From positions 1 to 64,000 of the forward strand of contig JAIRQO010000009.1 of NCBI GenBank assembly GCA_031256435.1: a stretch of DNA of 64,000 nucleotides, read 5' to 3'. Below, piece by piece: positions 48,098 through 57,480 of this stretch (positions are counted from its first letter, which is position 1; each line of letters starts with the position of its first letter). The position numbers and the translations under genes were made by a program. The stretch is from Cellulomonadaceae bacterium. GTDB taxonomy: Bacteria > Actinomycetota > Actinomycetes > Actinomycetales > Cellulomonadaceae. The notes under the pieces are model-generated. The model had not been told where the DNA came from and did not search any database. It worked only from the letters and a program-made list of their open reading frames with translations.

Positions 48098-48789
48098 TGC
48101 TGGCCCAGCGGAAACCGGGTTAGTTCCTGATGGAGCGGCCCGCCTTCTGGTCCCGCACCGAGTTCGCTGCTGACCACCACCACATCCTGGGCCGTCCAGG
48201 CCGGTCCGCGATACACCGACAACGCCCTGGCCCAGTCCCCAAAGAGCGCTCCAGCATCCGGGCCGTGCCCGCTATGGTTGCGCCTGCGTGCCGCCGCGCG
48301 TCGCGAAGCGCGAGCCAGGGTCACGTGAGGTCTGCTGCCCACTCTATCGTCGAGCGGTAATCCGGCCTCCACCACGGCCCTGGCGGCGCGGTTGACCAGG
48401 GCGGCAAGGTCCGCTCGCCCAGCCTCGGCTACCCCGGCAAACAGGACGGATTCGCGGAAAACCCCACAACCGGCCAACTCCAGGGTGAGCGGCTGAGCGC
48501 CTTCGATGGCGGTCTCTAGGCAGTCCAGGAACTCGGGCACCGCGCCGTCCGTTACGTCTCCCAGGAAGGCGAGAGTGAGGTGGCGCTGCTCGCGCGGAGT
48601 CCACCTGACGGCGCCACCGGAGTCTGCCAGATACCCGCCGCCCACCGAGGCGAGCGCGAGGTCAAGGTGGTCAAGGGCTTCAGCCGAGGGATACACGGCA
48701 GTAAACAATCGCACCGGCCAATTATCTGCCGAGCGCGGTTCCTTTGACAAGGGTTCAGGCCGAAACGATGGCGGGTTCGCAGAATACAT
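48094..48789 (-). CDS. thpR: RNA 2',3'-cyclic phosphodiesterase (2H family, ThpR-like); true start likely inside the ORF (VRLFTAV)
   Basis: Two HxTx motifs: HLTLAFLGD and HVTLAR; VRLFTAVYPSAEALDHLDLAL. Confidence 0.8.
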   Translation of the reverse strand: MYSANPPSFRPEPLSKEPRSADNWPVRLFTAVYPSAEALDHLDLALASVGGGYLADSGGAVRWTPREQRHLTLAFLGDVTDGAVPEFLDCLETAIEGAQPLTLELAGCGVFRESVLFAGVAEAGRADLAALVNRAARAVVEAGLPLDDRVGSRPHVTLARASRRAAARRRNHSGHGPDAGALFGDWARALSVYRGPAWTAQDVVVVSSELGAGPEGGPLHQELTRFPLGQH

Positions 48790-48946
48790 CCAGGATGCGC
48801 CAGGTGTTCAACACAGTTGCGCCAATGTGTCCCGCTGGGCAGTCGAAGCATCATAATGCGCCATGAAATTCGCTGGCACTGGGACGCTGGGGTACAACTG
48901 GGGCCGCAGGGAAGCTCCGGATGGAGAGCCGCAGACAGGAGAATAG

Positions 48947-49798
48947 ATGAAGATGATTGACACCCGACGCCGGGAACTACCGGCGCGTTTGGCAGCAATG
49001 CCGACGCTCACAATGGGAAAAGAGTACGAGGGCACGTTTGACGAGTCCGCCTACCTTCAAGTGATTGAGGATAGCAAGACCTACCTCTCGTGTTTCCCCA
49101 CCAACCGCTTATGGCGAGCCAAGCGTGGCACCGTCACCGTCGCGTGGCTATCGGGCATCATCACGCGACTCATGACTGAAACCAACGGCCATGGCGCGCA
49201 ATGGGCCGAAGTCACCGTCAGTGATGCTGACGAGACCATCAACGTCATCATTCCGCCGGAGAACTACGCGGATTGGATCAACAGCATTCAGCCCGGGTGC
49301 CTTGTGTGCCTCAGGGCAGACAAGATCACCTACTCTGAGAATCAAGCATGGGTGGCCAATGGACTCCAGTGCCTTCCCGTGACTGACTGTGCGGCACCTA
49401 CCGAAATTACGGATGCCACCAATACGTCGTTAGCGGAACTCAACCCCGATCAGTTGGTGTTCGCCGTGTGGGAACCGCCCTATGAACACGGCGGCTTCGT
49501 TGACCTGTGGTACACCACGCCTGACGGAATCGCCCGAGTCCAGGTCAATGAGTCAGTAGTCGAAGCTATTTGGCCTGCAATTGAGGATCTACTACACCGC
49601 AGCCATGACCACATGCTCGTGATCTATTGCGGCTCGGGCCTCAACGCCCAATTTGTTGACGACGGCCGTTTGACCTGGGACAGCGTCTCCGGAAAGGTGT
49701 TCGTTAGCCATGTTGGCAAGCGATGGCCCATCATGTCCTGGTATCGCGTGTTGGCAGCCGCAGGTGCTTCATTGACGGCACCTCCCAGAGACAAATAG
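48947..49798 (+). CDS. Hypothetical protein
   Basis: 283 aa, hairpin leader and gacaggag SD upstream. Confidence 0.65.
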   Translation: MKMIDTRRRELPARLAAMPTLTMGKEYEGTFDESAYLQVIEDSKTYLSCFPTNRLWRAKRGTVTVAWLSGIITRLMTETNGHGAQWAEVTVSDADETINVIIPPENYADWINSIQPGCLVCLRADKITYSENQAWVANGLQCLPVTDCAAPTEITDATNTSLAELNPDQLVFAVWEPPYEHGGFVDLWYTTPDGIARVQVNESVVEAIWPAIEDLLHRSHDHMLVIYCGSGLNAQFVDDGRLTWDSVSGKVFVSHVGKRWPIMSWYRVLAAAGASLTAPPRDK

Positions 49799-49876
49799 TT
49801 GAACTCACCAACTCACCAACCCACCCATCAACCCCGCTAGGCACTCCCGGAGGGAGGCCGCAGACAGGAGAAACAC

Positions 49877-50641
49877 ATGTGGAATGACATTCCTAGGCCA
49901 AAGGCGCCGTGGATTAGTGTCACCGAGGAGGACCTCAACGCGGCGGTAGCCGTGGCTGAGAAGGCTGAGGCCGCAGTGCGCGCGGCCAAGGCAGAGCCTG
50001 TTGACTTTGTGTACAACATCTTTGATCCGCCTGGGACCTTTGCCACAAAACACAAGGCGCGCATGAGCGCGATCCATGACCTCGAGAACGTTGCCACAAA
50101 AGCCCGCTGGGATATTGGCGACATCAAAGATCACCTCAAACAGATGCACGTGCCAACCGAGGTTGAGCCCACGCCCGAAGCCATTGCCGCAGTTCCCGTG
50201 GACAAGGTCATTTGGGGCTCGTGGTCAGACACGGGAGCGATGGGAATGGCCGGCCATGTGTGGGTGTACTACCTCACGGACAACGGCGTTTCCGTCATCC
50301 GTACCCACGTCCGCGTGAACGAGGCGGCGTATGACGCTCTGACCCCCATGCTGTGGGAGAACCCTCGCGTAACCAGGCTTGACCGCTGCTATGGCAACTT
50401 TGCGTTTATCTCCCGCACGTTGGCACTGCTTCCCGATCCCGACCGTGACGTGCTCACCGCCGTGATCAACGGCGTCAATTACCGCTTCGAGGCACCTTAC
50501 GGGGTGAAGATGCTGGCGCCTCGCCTCGAACAGTTCTATAACTCTGGTCCTCCCGCACCGCCAAACGATCCTGTGATGAAAATCATCAACTCAGGGTCGT
50601 ATTACAAAACGTCAAAGATGCTCAAGAGACTTGGGATCTAG
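49877..50641 (+). CDS. Hypothetical protein
   Basis: 254 aa, near-identical leader (ccgcagacaggagaa) to the preceding gene. Confidence 0.65.
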   Translation: MWNDIPRPKAPWISVTEEDLNAAVAVAEKAEAAVRAAKAEPVDFVYNIFDPPGTFATKHKARMSAIHDLENVATKARWDIGDIKDHLKQMHVPTEVEPTPEAIAAVPVDKVIWGSWSDTGAMGMAGHVWVYYLTDNGVSVIRTHVRVNEAAYDALTPMLWENPRVTRLDRCYGNFAFISRTLALLPDPDRDVLTAVINGVNYRFEAPYGVKMLAPRLEQFYNSGPPAPPNDPVMKIINSGSYYKTSKMLKRLGI

Positions 50642-50660
50642 TAGGAAGGAGAACGAGGCT

Positions 50661-51875
50661 GTGACTGCACACCTGTTGCCATCCTGGCTTGCGCCCCTCG
50701 TCGTCGGCGCCCGGGACGAGGATATCAACCGCCTTGTGGAAGAGTATGCCGAGTACCTCAAGTTGTACGAGGTCTACCGCGCTGACCCCAGTGACGCGCC
50801 CAACGCTTACGCCTGGCTGAACTCCCACCCCGTGTTCTGGACCCGCGCGACCGGGCGCACGCTGCCCGGCGCACCCGGGTGGAAGCCGGAGATGGCGGGC
50901 TCGTGGAGAACCGACTTCCTGATGGAGAAGAACCCGCCCGACATCGTGCGCGAGCACGACGGTGGCGTGGTGGTCTGGTTCGAGGACGTCCACGTCCACG
51001 TCCAGGACGAGTATCTTTCGTCTTCCGGCGATCGACACAATTGGGTCAGCGCAAGGAACGCCTACCTGGACCGCATCCCCGACATCAGGCTGGCAACCTG
51101 GAAGCCCACGTACGAAGAGGCCCTAGTCGAAGTCGCCCGCCTCGTCGACACGTACTACGACTTCGAGGGCAACGACCGTGACGCCGCAAGCCCCGAGTTC
51201 GGGCACTACCCTGAGGCGCTGCAGGCGCTGGTGGCCGCCTCGCACGCCCAGGACGCTGAGATCGCCGCGTGGTACGAGAAGCGCCGGGCCATCACCACGT
51301 TCACCGGCGTGGACTTCCAGCCATTCGCCCCCACTGCCGAGATGTTGCGGATCGAGGACATCGCTCACTCGCTGTCCCTGCAGTGCCGCGCCAACGGGCA
51401 CGTGACCCGGTTCTTCTCGGTGGCCCAGCACTCGATCAACGCTGCCCACGAGGCCGCCGCCCACAACTACTCCGCAAAGGTGAAGCTCGCCTGCCTGCTG
51501 CATGACGCCTCAGGGGCCTACCTGACTGATCTGCCTCGGCCGATCATGAAGCGGTTGGGCGAGTACCAGGAGGCCGAACGGGTGTTGCAGACGCTCATCT
51601 ACGAGCACTATCTGGGCTCGGACTTGGTTCGTGATTTCCGAAAGGTTAGTTTCGACGAAGACGGCCAAGTCGAAGACGTCGACGATGCGATGCTCGCCGC
51701 CGAGTTCGCGGCCCTCATGCACCCGGGCACCATCGTCGACGAGTCATTCGATCCCCTCCTGTCCGAGCCCGATCTGCGCACCAGGCCGCCTGAAGAGGTT
51801 GAGGCCGAGTTCCTCGCGCTCTTCCACTCCCTGGCGGCAGACAATGTCACGCTTGATCCAGATAATCAGACGTGA
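50661..51875 (+). CDS. HD-domain (YfbR-like) phosphohydrolase fused to N-terminal unknown domain
   Basis: VTRFFSVAQHSINAAHEAAAHNYSAKVKLACLLHDASGAYLTDLPRPIM (H..HD); DAMLAAEFAALMHP; GTG 50661 start preferred. Confidence 0.75.
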   Translation: MTAHLLPSWLAPLVVGARDEDINRLVEEYAEYLKLYEVYRADPSDAPNAYAWLNSHPVFWTRATGRTLPGAPGWKPEMAGSWRTDFLMEKNPPDIVREHDGGVVVWFEDVHVHVQDEYLSSSGDRHNWVSARNAYLDRIPDIRLATWKPTYEEALVEVARLVDTYYDFEGNDRDAASPEFGHYPEALQALVAASHAQDAEIAAWYEKRRAITTFTGVDFQPFAPTAEMLRIEDIAHSLSLQCRANGHVTRFFSVAQHSINAAHEAAAHNYSAKVKLACLLHDASGAYLTDLPRPIMKRLGEYQEAERVLQTLIYEHYLGSDLVRDFRKVSFDEDGQVEDVDDAMLAAEFAALMHPGTIVDESFDPLLSEPDLRTRPPEEVEAEFLALFHSLAADNVTLDPDNQT

Positions 51876-51972
51876 ACTCAGCGTCGATGCGGCAGGTCAC
51901 AACGACGTCCTCGGGTTGAAACTCCTGATGGTTGTCCGGTTCTGATGATCCGAACTTTGCTGCCATCATCGG
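51853..51972. repeat. Left copy of 120-bp direct repeat: 3' fragment of SIMPL gene
   Basis: About 8 mismatches by eye to 53851-53970; minus-strand reading MMAAKFGSSEPDNHQEFQPEDVVVTCRIDAEFTSDYLDQA* matches SIMPL C-terminus. Confidence 0.9.
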
Positions 51973-51973
51973 G

Positions 51974-52018
51974 CGAATCTGCTCAATAGAACCACCGAAA
52001 TCTGCTCAGTTAACGCTG
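51974..52018. repeat. Two 23-bp iterons at AbiEii 3' end
   Basis: cgaatctgctcaatagaaccacc|gaaatctgctcagttaacgctg. Confidence 0.75.
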
Positions 52019-52951
52019 TGCCTTGGCAAGATTGAGCATCTTCCATTTACCTGCCGGGTCCGCCAATGCCGCTGTGAGCGTTGCAGGGAACTCAGCAAAC
52101 AACAGTTCCGGACGAAGGTCGGCCATGGCTGCGAGGCTGAGGAACTCAGCTTCTACCTCGTCGCGTGGTAGGGCGAGGTCGGCTACGAATGCGTCCACCC
52201 TGTCAATCATGGTTTCCAGTTGTGGCGCAGTCCCTGAGGCGAGCATCGGGACGAGATCTGCTTTGATGTCTCCGCTCCTATGAGCGAAGCGATGACGTAT
52301 CTCGAAGGGACGCGGGAAGGGATCTGAGGTGGCCAGATAGTACAGGACAATCCGGCGAATCAGGGTTTGATCTGCACCGGCGAACAGCCTGGGGAAGTGT
52401 TCGGCGATCAGATAGACATCAAAGAGGTCGCGGATCACAACCCTGCCAACGAGCGCCCTGAGCTTTCCCGCAATCACCTCAATAGCTGACTCGATGGTGA
52501 AGGTCGCCGTGACATCGTCGAGCCTTACTGTGGTTTGCTCCGGTGTAAGGAGCGGCGATCGGTTGCGATAGTTGACGTCGATTTTCACGTGGTCTGGGCC
52601 AGTGGCGCCGACATACTGGAGGTGAAAGGCCCCTCCAGAGTCCGAACTGGGGCCGCGGCCAACGTTGTACCCCAACCCGCGTCCAATAGCCGAGACAGCG
52701 ACCTCGATGCCTGGCCTTTCGGCGAGCATCGCTTCGCGATGGACAGCGCCAATGTAGTTAAGGTCGATGTCAACTGACAGTCGTGGCAGGTTAAGCACAA
52801 ACAGGTTGAGTGCCGTTCCACCATGAAGTGCGAGGCGCCCGGCGAGCATAGGTTCGGCGTCTAGTTCATTCAGAACGCCGGCCAGTCGGCGTACCTTCTC
52901 CACTCCCGCGGCAGGGAAGCCGGAAAGGCTTACAATCTTGGGTTCAGCCAT
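52010..52951 (-). CDS. AbiEii/AbiGii-type nucleotidyltransferase toxin (type IV TA)
   Basis: LALHGGTALNLFVLNLPRLSVDIDLNYIG; start MAEPKIVSLSG. Confidence 0.9.
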   Translation of the reverse strand: MAEPKIVSLSGFPAAGVEKVRRLAGVLNELDAEPMLAGRLALHGGTALNLFVLNLPRLSVDIDLNYIGAVHREAMLAERPGIEVAVSAIGRGLGYNVGRGPSSDSGGAFHLQYVGATGPDHVKIDVNYRNRSPLLTPEQTTVRLDDVTATFTIESAIEVIAGKLRALVGRVVIRDLFDVYLIAEHFPRLFAGADQTLIRRIVLYYLATSDPFPRPFEIRHRFAHRSGDIKADLVPMLASGTAPQLETMIDRVDAFVADLALPRDEVEAEFLSLAAMADLRPELLFAEFPATLTAALADPAGKWKMLNLAKAQR

Positions 52952-53709
52952 GATGCCACCTCGTCTCTTGGTGCAGGCAGGTAGAGCCTCCAATTGTTGA
53001 TCCAGCGGTCAGCCCCCACCCTTGTGCCAGACCCAAAATAGGCGGTGGCGCCGGATGCCAGATCATGGAGTCGACCAAGTTGGGACTGGGTGACATGCCA
53101 CGGTTCGGCCAGCGACTCCGCTAGCCAGCCGACCCGCGCCGCAGAGGCTGCCGACCGCGCACTTGTGAGCGAGATCAGAGCATCGATATCCACCAGGTTA
53201 AACCCGCTGACGGACCGCAGCACGTTCTCCGTACCGCCAGCCACTGAGGGACTGTCCAGGCAGTCCAGAATTGTTTGTTCCCGGGTGCTCACCCGGACTC
53301 TTCTGCCCTGTGCATTCGACCGTTCCCGCGCCGCGACTGTTGACAGGTCCACCTTGATAGGTTGGTAGTCCACACCCGCGTAGGTGAAGGGCATCATCCG
53401 GCGTTCCGTGTAGAACTGGTTTCGAAATACGAGGTTATGAAGGACTCCGTGTACCTGCAGTGCGGTCAGGAGACAGAATGTGCAGTCGTCGGTGCTGGCT
53501 GCGGCAACTTGCAGCGGATCAACGGGGGAACCCTCGAAGCGCCCGGTCCGGGAGACGTACACCCCACGGCGGACCTTATCTACCTTTCCGCTCGCCACAG
53601 CACGGGACAGCAGGTTTCGATCAGTCTGCGAGTTGGGGAACATAACCTCGAACTCATTAGAGGTGAACACCGGTGTGCGCCCCAGAAACTGAGAAATCGC
53701 CATCATCAC
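52930..53709 (-). CDS. AbiEi-type antitoxin (type IV TA)
   Basis: N-terminal HTH, RRGVYVS, TREQTILDCLDSPSVAGGTENVLRSV; overlaps AbiEii start. Confidence 0.85.
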   Translation of the reverse strand: MMMAISQFLGRTPVFTSNEFEVMFPNSQTDRNLLSRAVASGKVDKVRRGVYVSRTGRFEGSPVDPLQVAAASTDDCTFCLLTALQVHGVLHNLVFRNQFYTERRMMPFTYAGVDYQPIKVDLSTVAARERSNAQGRRVRVSTREQTILDCLDSPSVAGGTENVLRSVSGFNLVDIDALISLTSARSAASAARVGWLAESLAEPWHVTQSQLGRLHDLASGATAYFGSGTRVGADRWINNWRLYLPAPRDEVASWLNPRL

Positions 53710-53838
53710 CTCCGCAGTTCTCCAGCACCCAGGATATTACCACTGCAAGTGGTAATTAGTCAGCAGGCACTCAACGGCGGCTTGGTTCCGAACAAGGCTC
53801 CGGCAACGAGCGCCGGCTCCGTGCTGAACCATGGTTTT

Positions 53839-54522
53839 CTACCCGGGAACTTGATCCTGATAATCAGACGTGAACTCGGCGTCGATGCGGCAGGTGACAA
53901 TGACGTCCTCGGGTTGAAACTCCTGGTGAATGTCCGGTTCTGATGATCCGAACTTTGCTGCCATTATCGGCGCAGATCCCATGGGGTCTACGTTGCGGCT
54001 AGACCTCTCGATGCCGAGCATTCCAGCATCGGCAATGACCACAGGAACTACGGGTCCGCCGCCGGCAGCCCGCGCATAGCGCTCCGCCTTCACTCGCGCG
54101 TCAGCAACAGCCGCCACTTGGGCGGCCTCGTCAGCCGCTGCCTGACTCTCGTCGGTCAATAACCAACGCACCCAACTGACGTGGATGCCCTGGATGACGG
54201 CTTGCTCTTTCAGGAAGTCAAGGATCGCTGTGAGGTCCGTGAACTCTGCGGTCACGGACGCCGAGGCGGCGTATTTAGTGGGGAGATCGTGTCCCTTGTT
54301 GTCCTGCGGCGTGTACGACGAAACCCGCAACTGGTCAGATACCACCATGGAGACTGCGGATGGCACCAGGGCATTCGTCGCATCAACGAGACCCGCGAGT
54401 GCCGTGGTGGCGGAATCAACAGTTGCGGCCTTGTTGGTGCCTTCACACGATACTGACAGGTGGGCGCGCGCAAGGTTCGGCGGGAAGGTGAGCCGAGACT
54501 GGCCCTGGATGCGAATCAACAT
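53839..54522 (-). CDS. SIMPL (DUF541) domain protein
   Basis: IQGQSRLTFPPNLARAHLSVSCEG; DARVKAERYARAAGGG. Confidence 0.7.
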   Translation of the reverse strand: MLIRIQGQSRLTFPPNLARAHLSVSCEGTNKAATVDSATTALAGLVDATNALVPSAVSMVVSDQLRVSSYTPQDNKGHDLPTKYAASASVTAEFTDLTAILDFLKEQAVIQGIHVSWVRWLLTDESQAAADEAAQVAAVADARVKAERYARAAGGGPVVPVVIADAGMLGIERSSRNVDPMGSAPIMAAKFGSSEPDIHQEFQPEDVIVTCRIDAEFTSDYQDQVPG

Positions 54523-54626
54523 GACTCCAGCGTAGCGCGGAACAGGTGGTGAATCGGCTGCGTTCAGGTGACGAGGGCGGCGCGGTTCCCGGACACGTCA
54601 TCGGGAGTTTGCGTGATACAGAGATC

Positions 54627-54694
54627 GATATTTGCTCAATAAAGAGACCGAAATCTGCTTAGTAGGTAGTCCGAAATCTGCTTAATAGGTACGG
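54627..54694. repeat. Three 23-bp iterons, orphan
   Basis: gatatttgctcaataaagagacc|gaaatctgcttagtaggtagtcc|gaaatctgcttaataggtacgg. Confidence 0.9.
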
Positions 54695-54832
54695 GGACGG
54701 AGGAGCAGGCTAGCGACTACAGCGCCTAGTATTGTCGCGCGGGTTGGGCGACATCAGCCAACTCCGCTCTGCTCCAGATGACCGGTCCTTCCAATAGGTA
54801 CCTTTGGAGCAACGCAACATTTAGGAGGGCCG

Positions 54833-55207
54833 ATGCCCGCAAAGGAACAGATCGCCCACGATCTAGCAATGGTGTACGTGGTGAACCGCCATGGCGCTGC
54901 GGTCACCGGATCGTTTGAGGTGTCCAGCGACGACGATGGAGTCGAGGGAGACGGCTCCGTCAAAACCGAGCGCCTCCCTGACGTCGGAACAATCAACTAC
55001 CGCAGCGAGGGCACGGGCAAGTATGAGACAAGAACTGGCGGTTTCCTATGGAACAAGTACGAATTCGAGGTTGAACTCACTGTCGACGTCCCCGACGGTC
55101 GGGTTGTGGATACCGCCTTCGAGGCGATGATCGAGGACTACATTGCGGCGTACGCGCGGTTCCTCCACCTGCTTGGTGAGCGCTCGGCGCGGCCTGGACA
55201 ACCGTGA
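54833..55207 (+). CDS. Hypothetical protein
   Basis: 124 aa ORF with SD-like aggagg upstream. Confidence 0.5.
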   Translation: MPAKEQIAHDLAMVYVVNRHGAAVTGSFEVSSDDDGVEGDGSVKTERLPDVGTINYRSEGTGKYETRTGGFLWNKYEFEVELTVDVPDGRVVDTAFEAMIEDYIAAYARFLHLLGERSARPGQP

Positions 55208-55420
55208 CGGATGGGGGTTATTGGTCCCAACTAGAGTCAGATGCTGCTCAATATCCAAACCCTGATGCCTCGGTAGTGTGTTTCCACCGCGTCAACGTCG
55301 GTACAAACGCCCCGACGATATGAGCATTTGGCGTCAAGCATTCTCCGGGTATTGTCGTTAGTGGCAACTCTGAGAAGATGACGATGGAGCGATGGCAAAC
55401 AAGATCACAGAAAGGGGCGG

Positions 55421-56563
55421 TTGGTGCAAGACGTGGACTCATCCAACCCAGATTCGGGCCCAGAGCACCCGATGAATCACACAACAAGTGAACCCGTCGA
55501 TAACCCGCTAACAAAAGTCAAAACACTCGCCGCCGCCGCGTACGTGACGGTCGATCAGACACTGTTTGACGTGACCGACAAGTCGCGATATACCTTCAGG
55601 AAGAGATCTGAGGTGGCCCACGCAGGCCTCGGTGCCGAACTGTCCGCAATAGATCGCTTTATGAGTGAGGTGTCGACGTCCGAGTTCCACGCATTGTTGA
55701 CCCAAGTCCCAGTTTTAGGAAAGGTTCTCGAATCGATAATCGGCAAGCCTGAGCTGGTTGCGCGAATGTCCAAGAGGTCACAGCAGTTAGTTGATGCCGG
55801 CAAAGCCTACCTTGTAAAGGCCGCAAATGGAGATGGACTCCGAGCGAATGTCTAACTAAAGGGAAAATCCGGATACACTGAGAACCTTCGCATCGATGAA
55901 ATTGTGCGTCGACCCGACCTGCTAGACTCACTCGCGAGCCTAGCTTTGGCAGATAATGTGGCGAACCTCGCTGCTGACATCGAGATGCTCAGCCACGCTG
56001 TTGGTGTGATAGCAGAAGGCCAACATCAAGACCGCATTGCAGGATACTACGGTGCGCGGCAAAACTTCCTTCAGGCACTGAGCCTTTCATGCGACGCGCT
56101 GAGACGCCCGGCTCTCGTCAGAGCGGCTGAGGAAGCGACCACAGCAGCCGCTACACTCCAGCTTAGTATGATGCGGGACCTCAGGGGATTGCCAAGTGTC
56201 GTCACGAAAGCAGCCCAAGACAAGACGAACCGACACATCGCCGAGTCTTTCGAGGCAATCAATGATGCCACCCAGTTGGCGGTTCAGGCATATGCTGCCG
56301 TCGACGAAAGAAAGGCCGTCATCGCCTCGGTTCGAGGCTACCAGGTGTTCGTTGAGGAGTCACTCCTTACTACCGTGCCGGAAGGCAAGTACCAAGGGGC
56401 AACCCTCGCCGACATGCTGTATTCATCAATGCCGCCGAACTCACCTGACTGGCGTGACATCCCGCAACGGATCATTGACTCATGCGAGCAATTAGTGGCG
56501 ACTGAAATGGGTATGGTCACTGCAATCACCAACTCCGTGGAGGATGAGGATGTCGAAGCGTAA
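55421..56563 (+). pseudogene. Hypothetical gene interrupted by in-frame TAA
   Basis: ORFs 55421-55855 and 55904-56563 share a frame; ...NGDGLRANV*LKGKSGYTENLRIDEIVRRPDLLDSLAS... Confidence 0.6.
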
Positions 56564-56767
56564 GTGTGTAGAATGCAAGAAGGACCTCATTGCAGGCGAG
56601 AAAAACGCTGCAACCACTGTCAGGTGCGGTGGAAGGAGACGCGGAAGAAGGTTGGTGGGGGCATTGTTGCAACTTTTAGTCTCGGGGTGGTTGCGGTACG
56701 TGTAGCATTCCCGTGGATCCGAGAACATGGTCCCGGATTGGTAACCAAGATCACTAGTAAGAGCTAG
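56550..56767 (+). pseudogene. Small zinc-ribbon + TM protein, probably frameshifted at A5 run
   Basis: ATG 56550 MSKRKCVECKKDLIAGEK; with one extra A: KRCNHCQVRWKETRKKVGGGIVATFSLGVVAVRVAFPWIREHGPGLVTKITSKS*. Confidence 0.55.
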
Positions 56768-57129
56768 GCTCACAGGCAACAACGCTTGGACAGCGGATTT
56801 TCGCCGACGACGTCTTCGGAGTCGACGCAACTGAGATGGGGAGCACGAGGTTTGTCCCCTCGACAAGAGCGACGAGACCGTAACCTAGCGTTTCGGTGCC
56901 CACGAATCCCCACCTTATGACGGAGACAGGACGTGAACCTGCAACCTCCAAGTGATGATTGTGATAGGTTCCCCAGGACCGTCTCGGCATATCTGCGTAG
57001 GCCGGAGATCAAATGCAATCCATTAGTTAGTCCGGAACATGTTCGATAGGAACACCGCAAGTGCCATTGACCCGGGGCCTGTGCACACAAAACTGGACTT
57101 TGGTGTGCAGATTGACGTATCGTGGACCC

Positions 57130-57480
57130 ATGGCCATGCCTGACATCACCCTGAACCCTGACCAGGTAAGCGACGATATGCTGCCGTCATGGCTCCGCAC
57201 TTTCGCTGATTACATCAAGCAGGCTGCCGCAAGCGGCAAGACGATCACTATTGCTTCCGAGGAGCGACTGCTCACTCCTGAGCAGGTTGCCCAGAGGATG
57301 GGAGTGCATCGGTCCACGATCTCGCGCAGAATCAAGGACGGTGAGTTGAAGGCCACCAAGATTGGCGGCCGCAACAAGATCACCTATGCCGAGTTTCGTC
57401 GTTACCAGGACACGGTACTGGACAACATGGTGATGGTGGTTGGTCCCGACCTTGAGGAGGAGTTGTTCGGTGACACGTGA
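57130..57480 (+). CDS. Excisionase-type HTH antitoxin
   Basis: LLTPEQVAQRMGVHRSTISRRIKDGELKATKIGGRNKITYAEFRRYQ. Confidence 0.8.
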   Translation: MAMPDITLNPDQVSDDMLPSWLRTFADYIKQAAASGKTITIASEERLLTPEQVAQRMGVHRSTISRRIKDGELKATKIGGRNKITYAEFRRYQDTVLDNMVMVVGPDLEEELFGDT

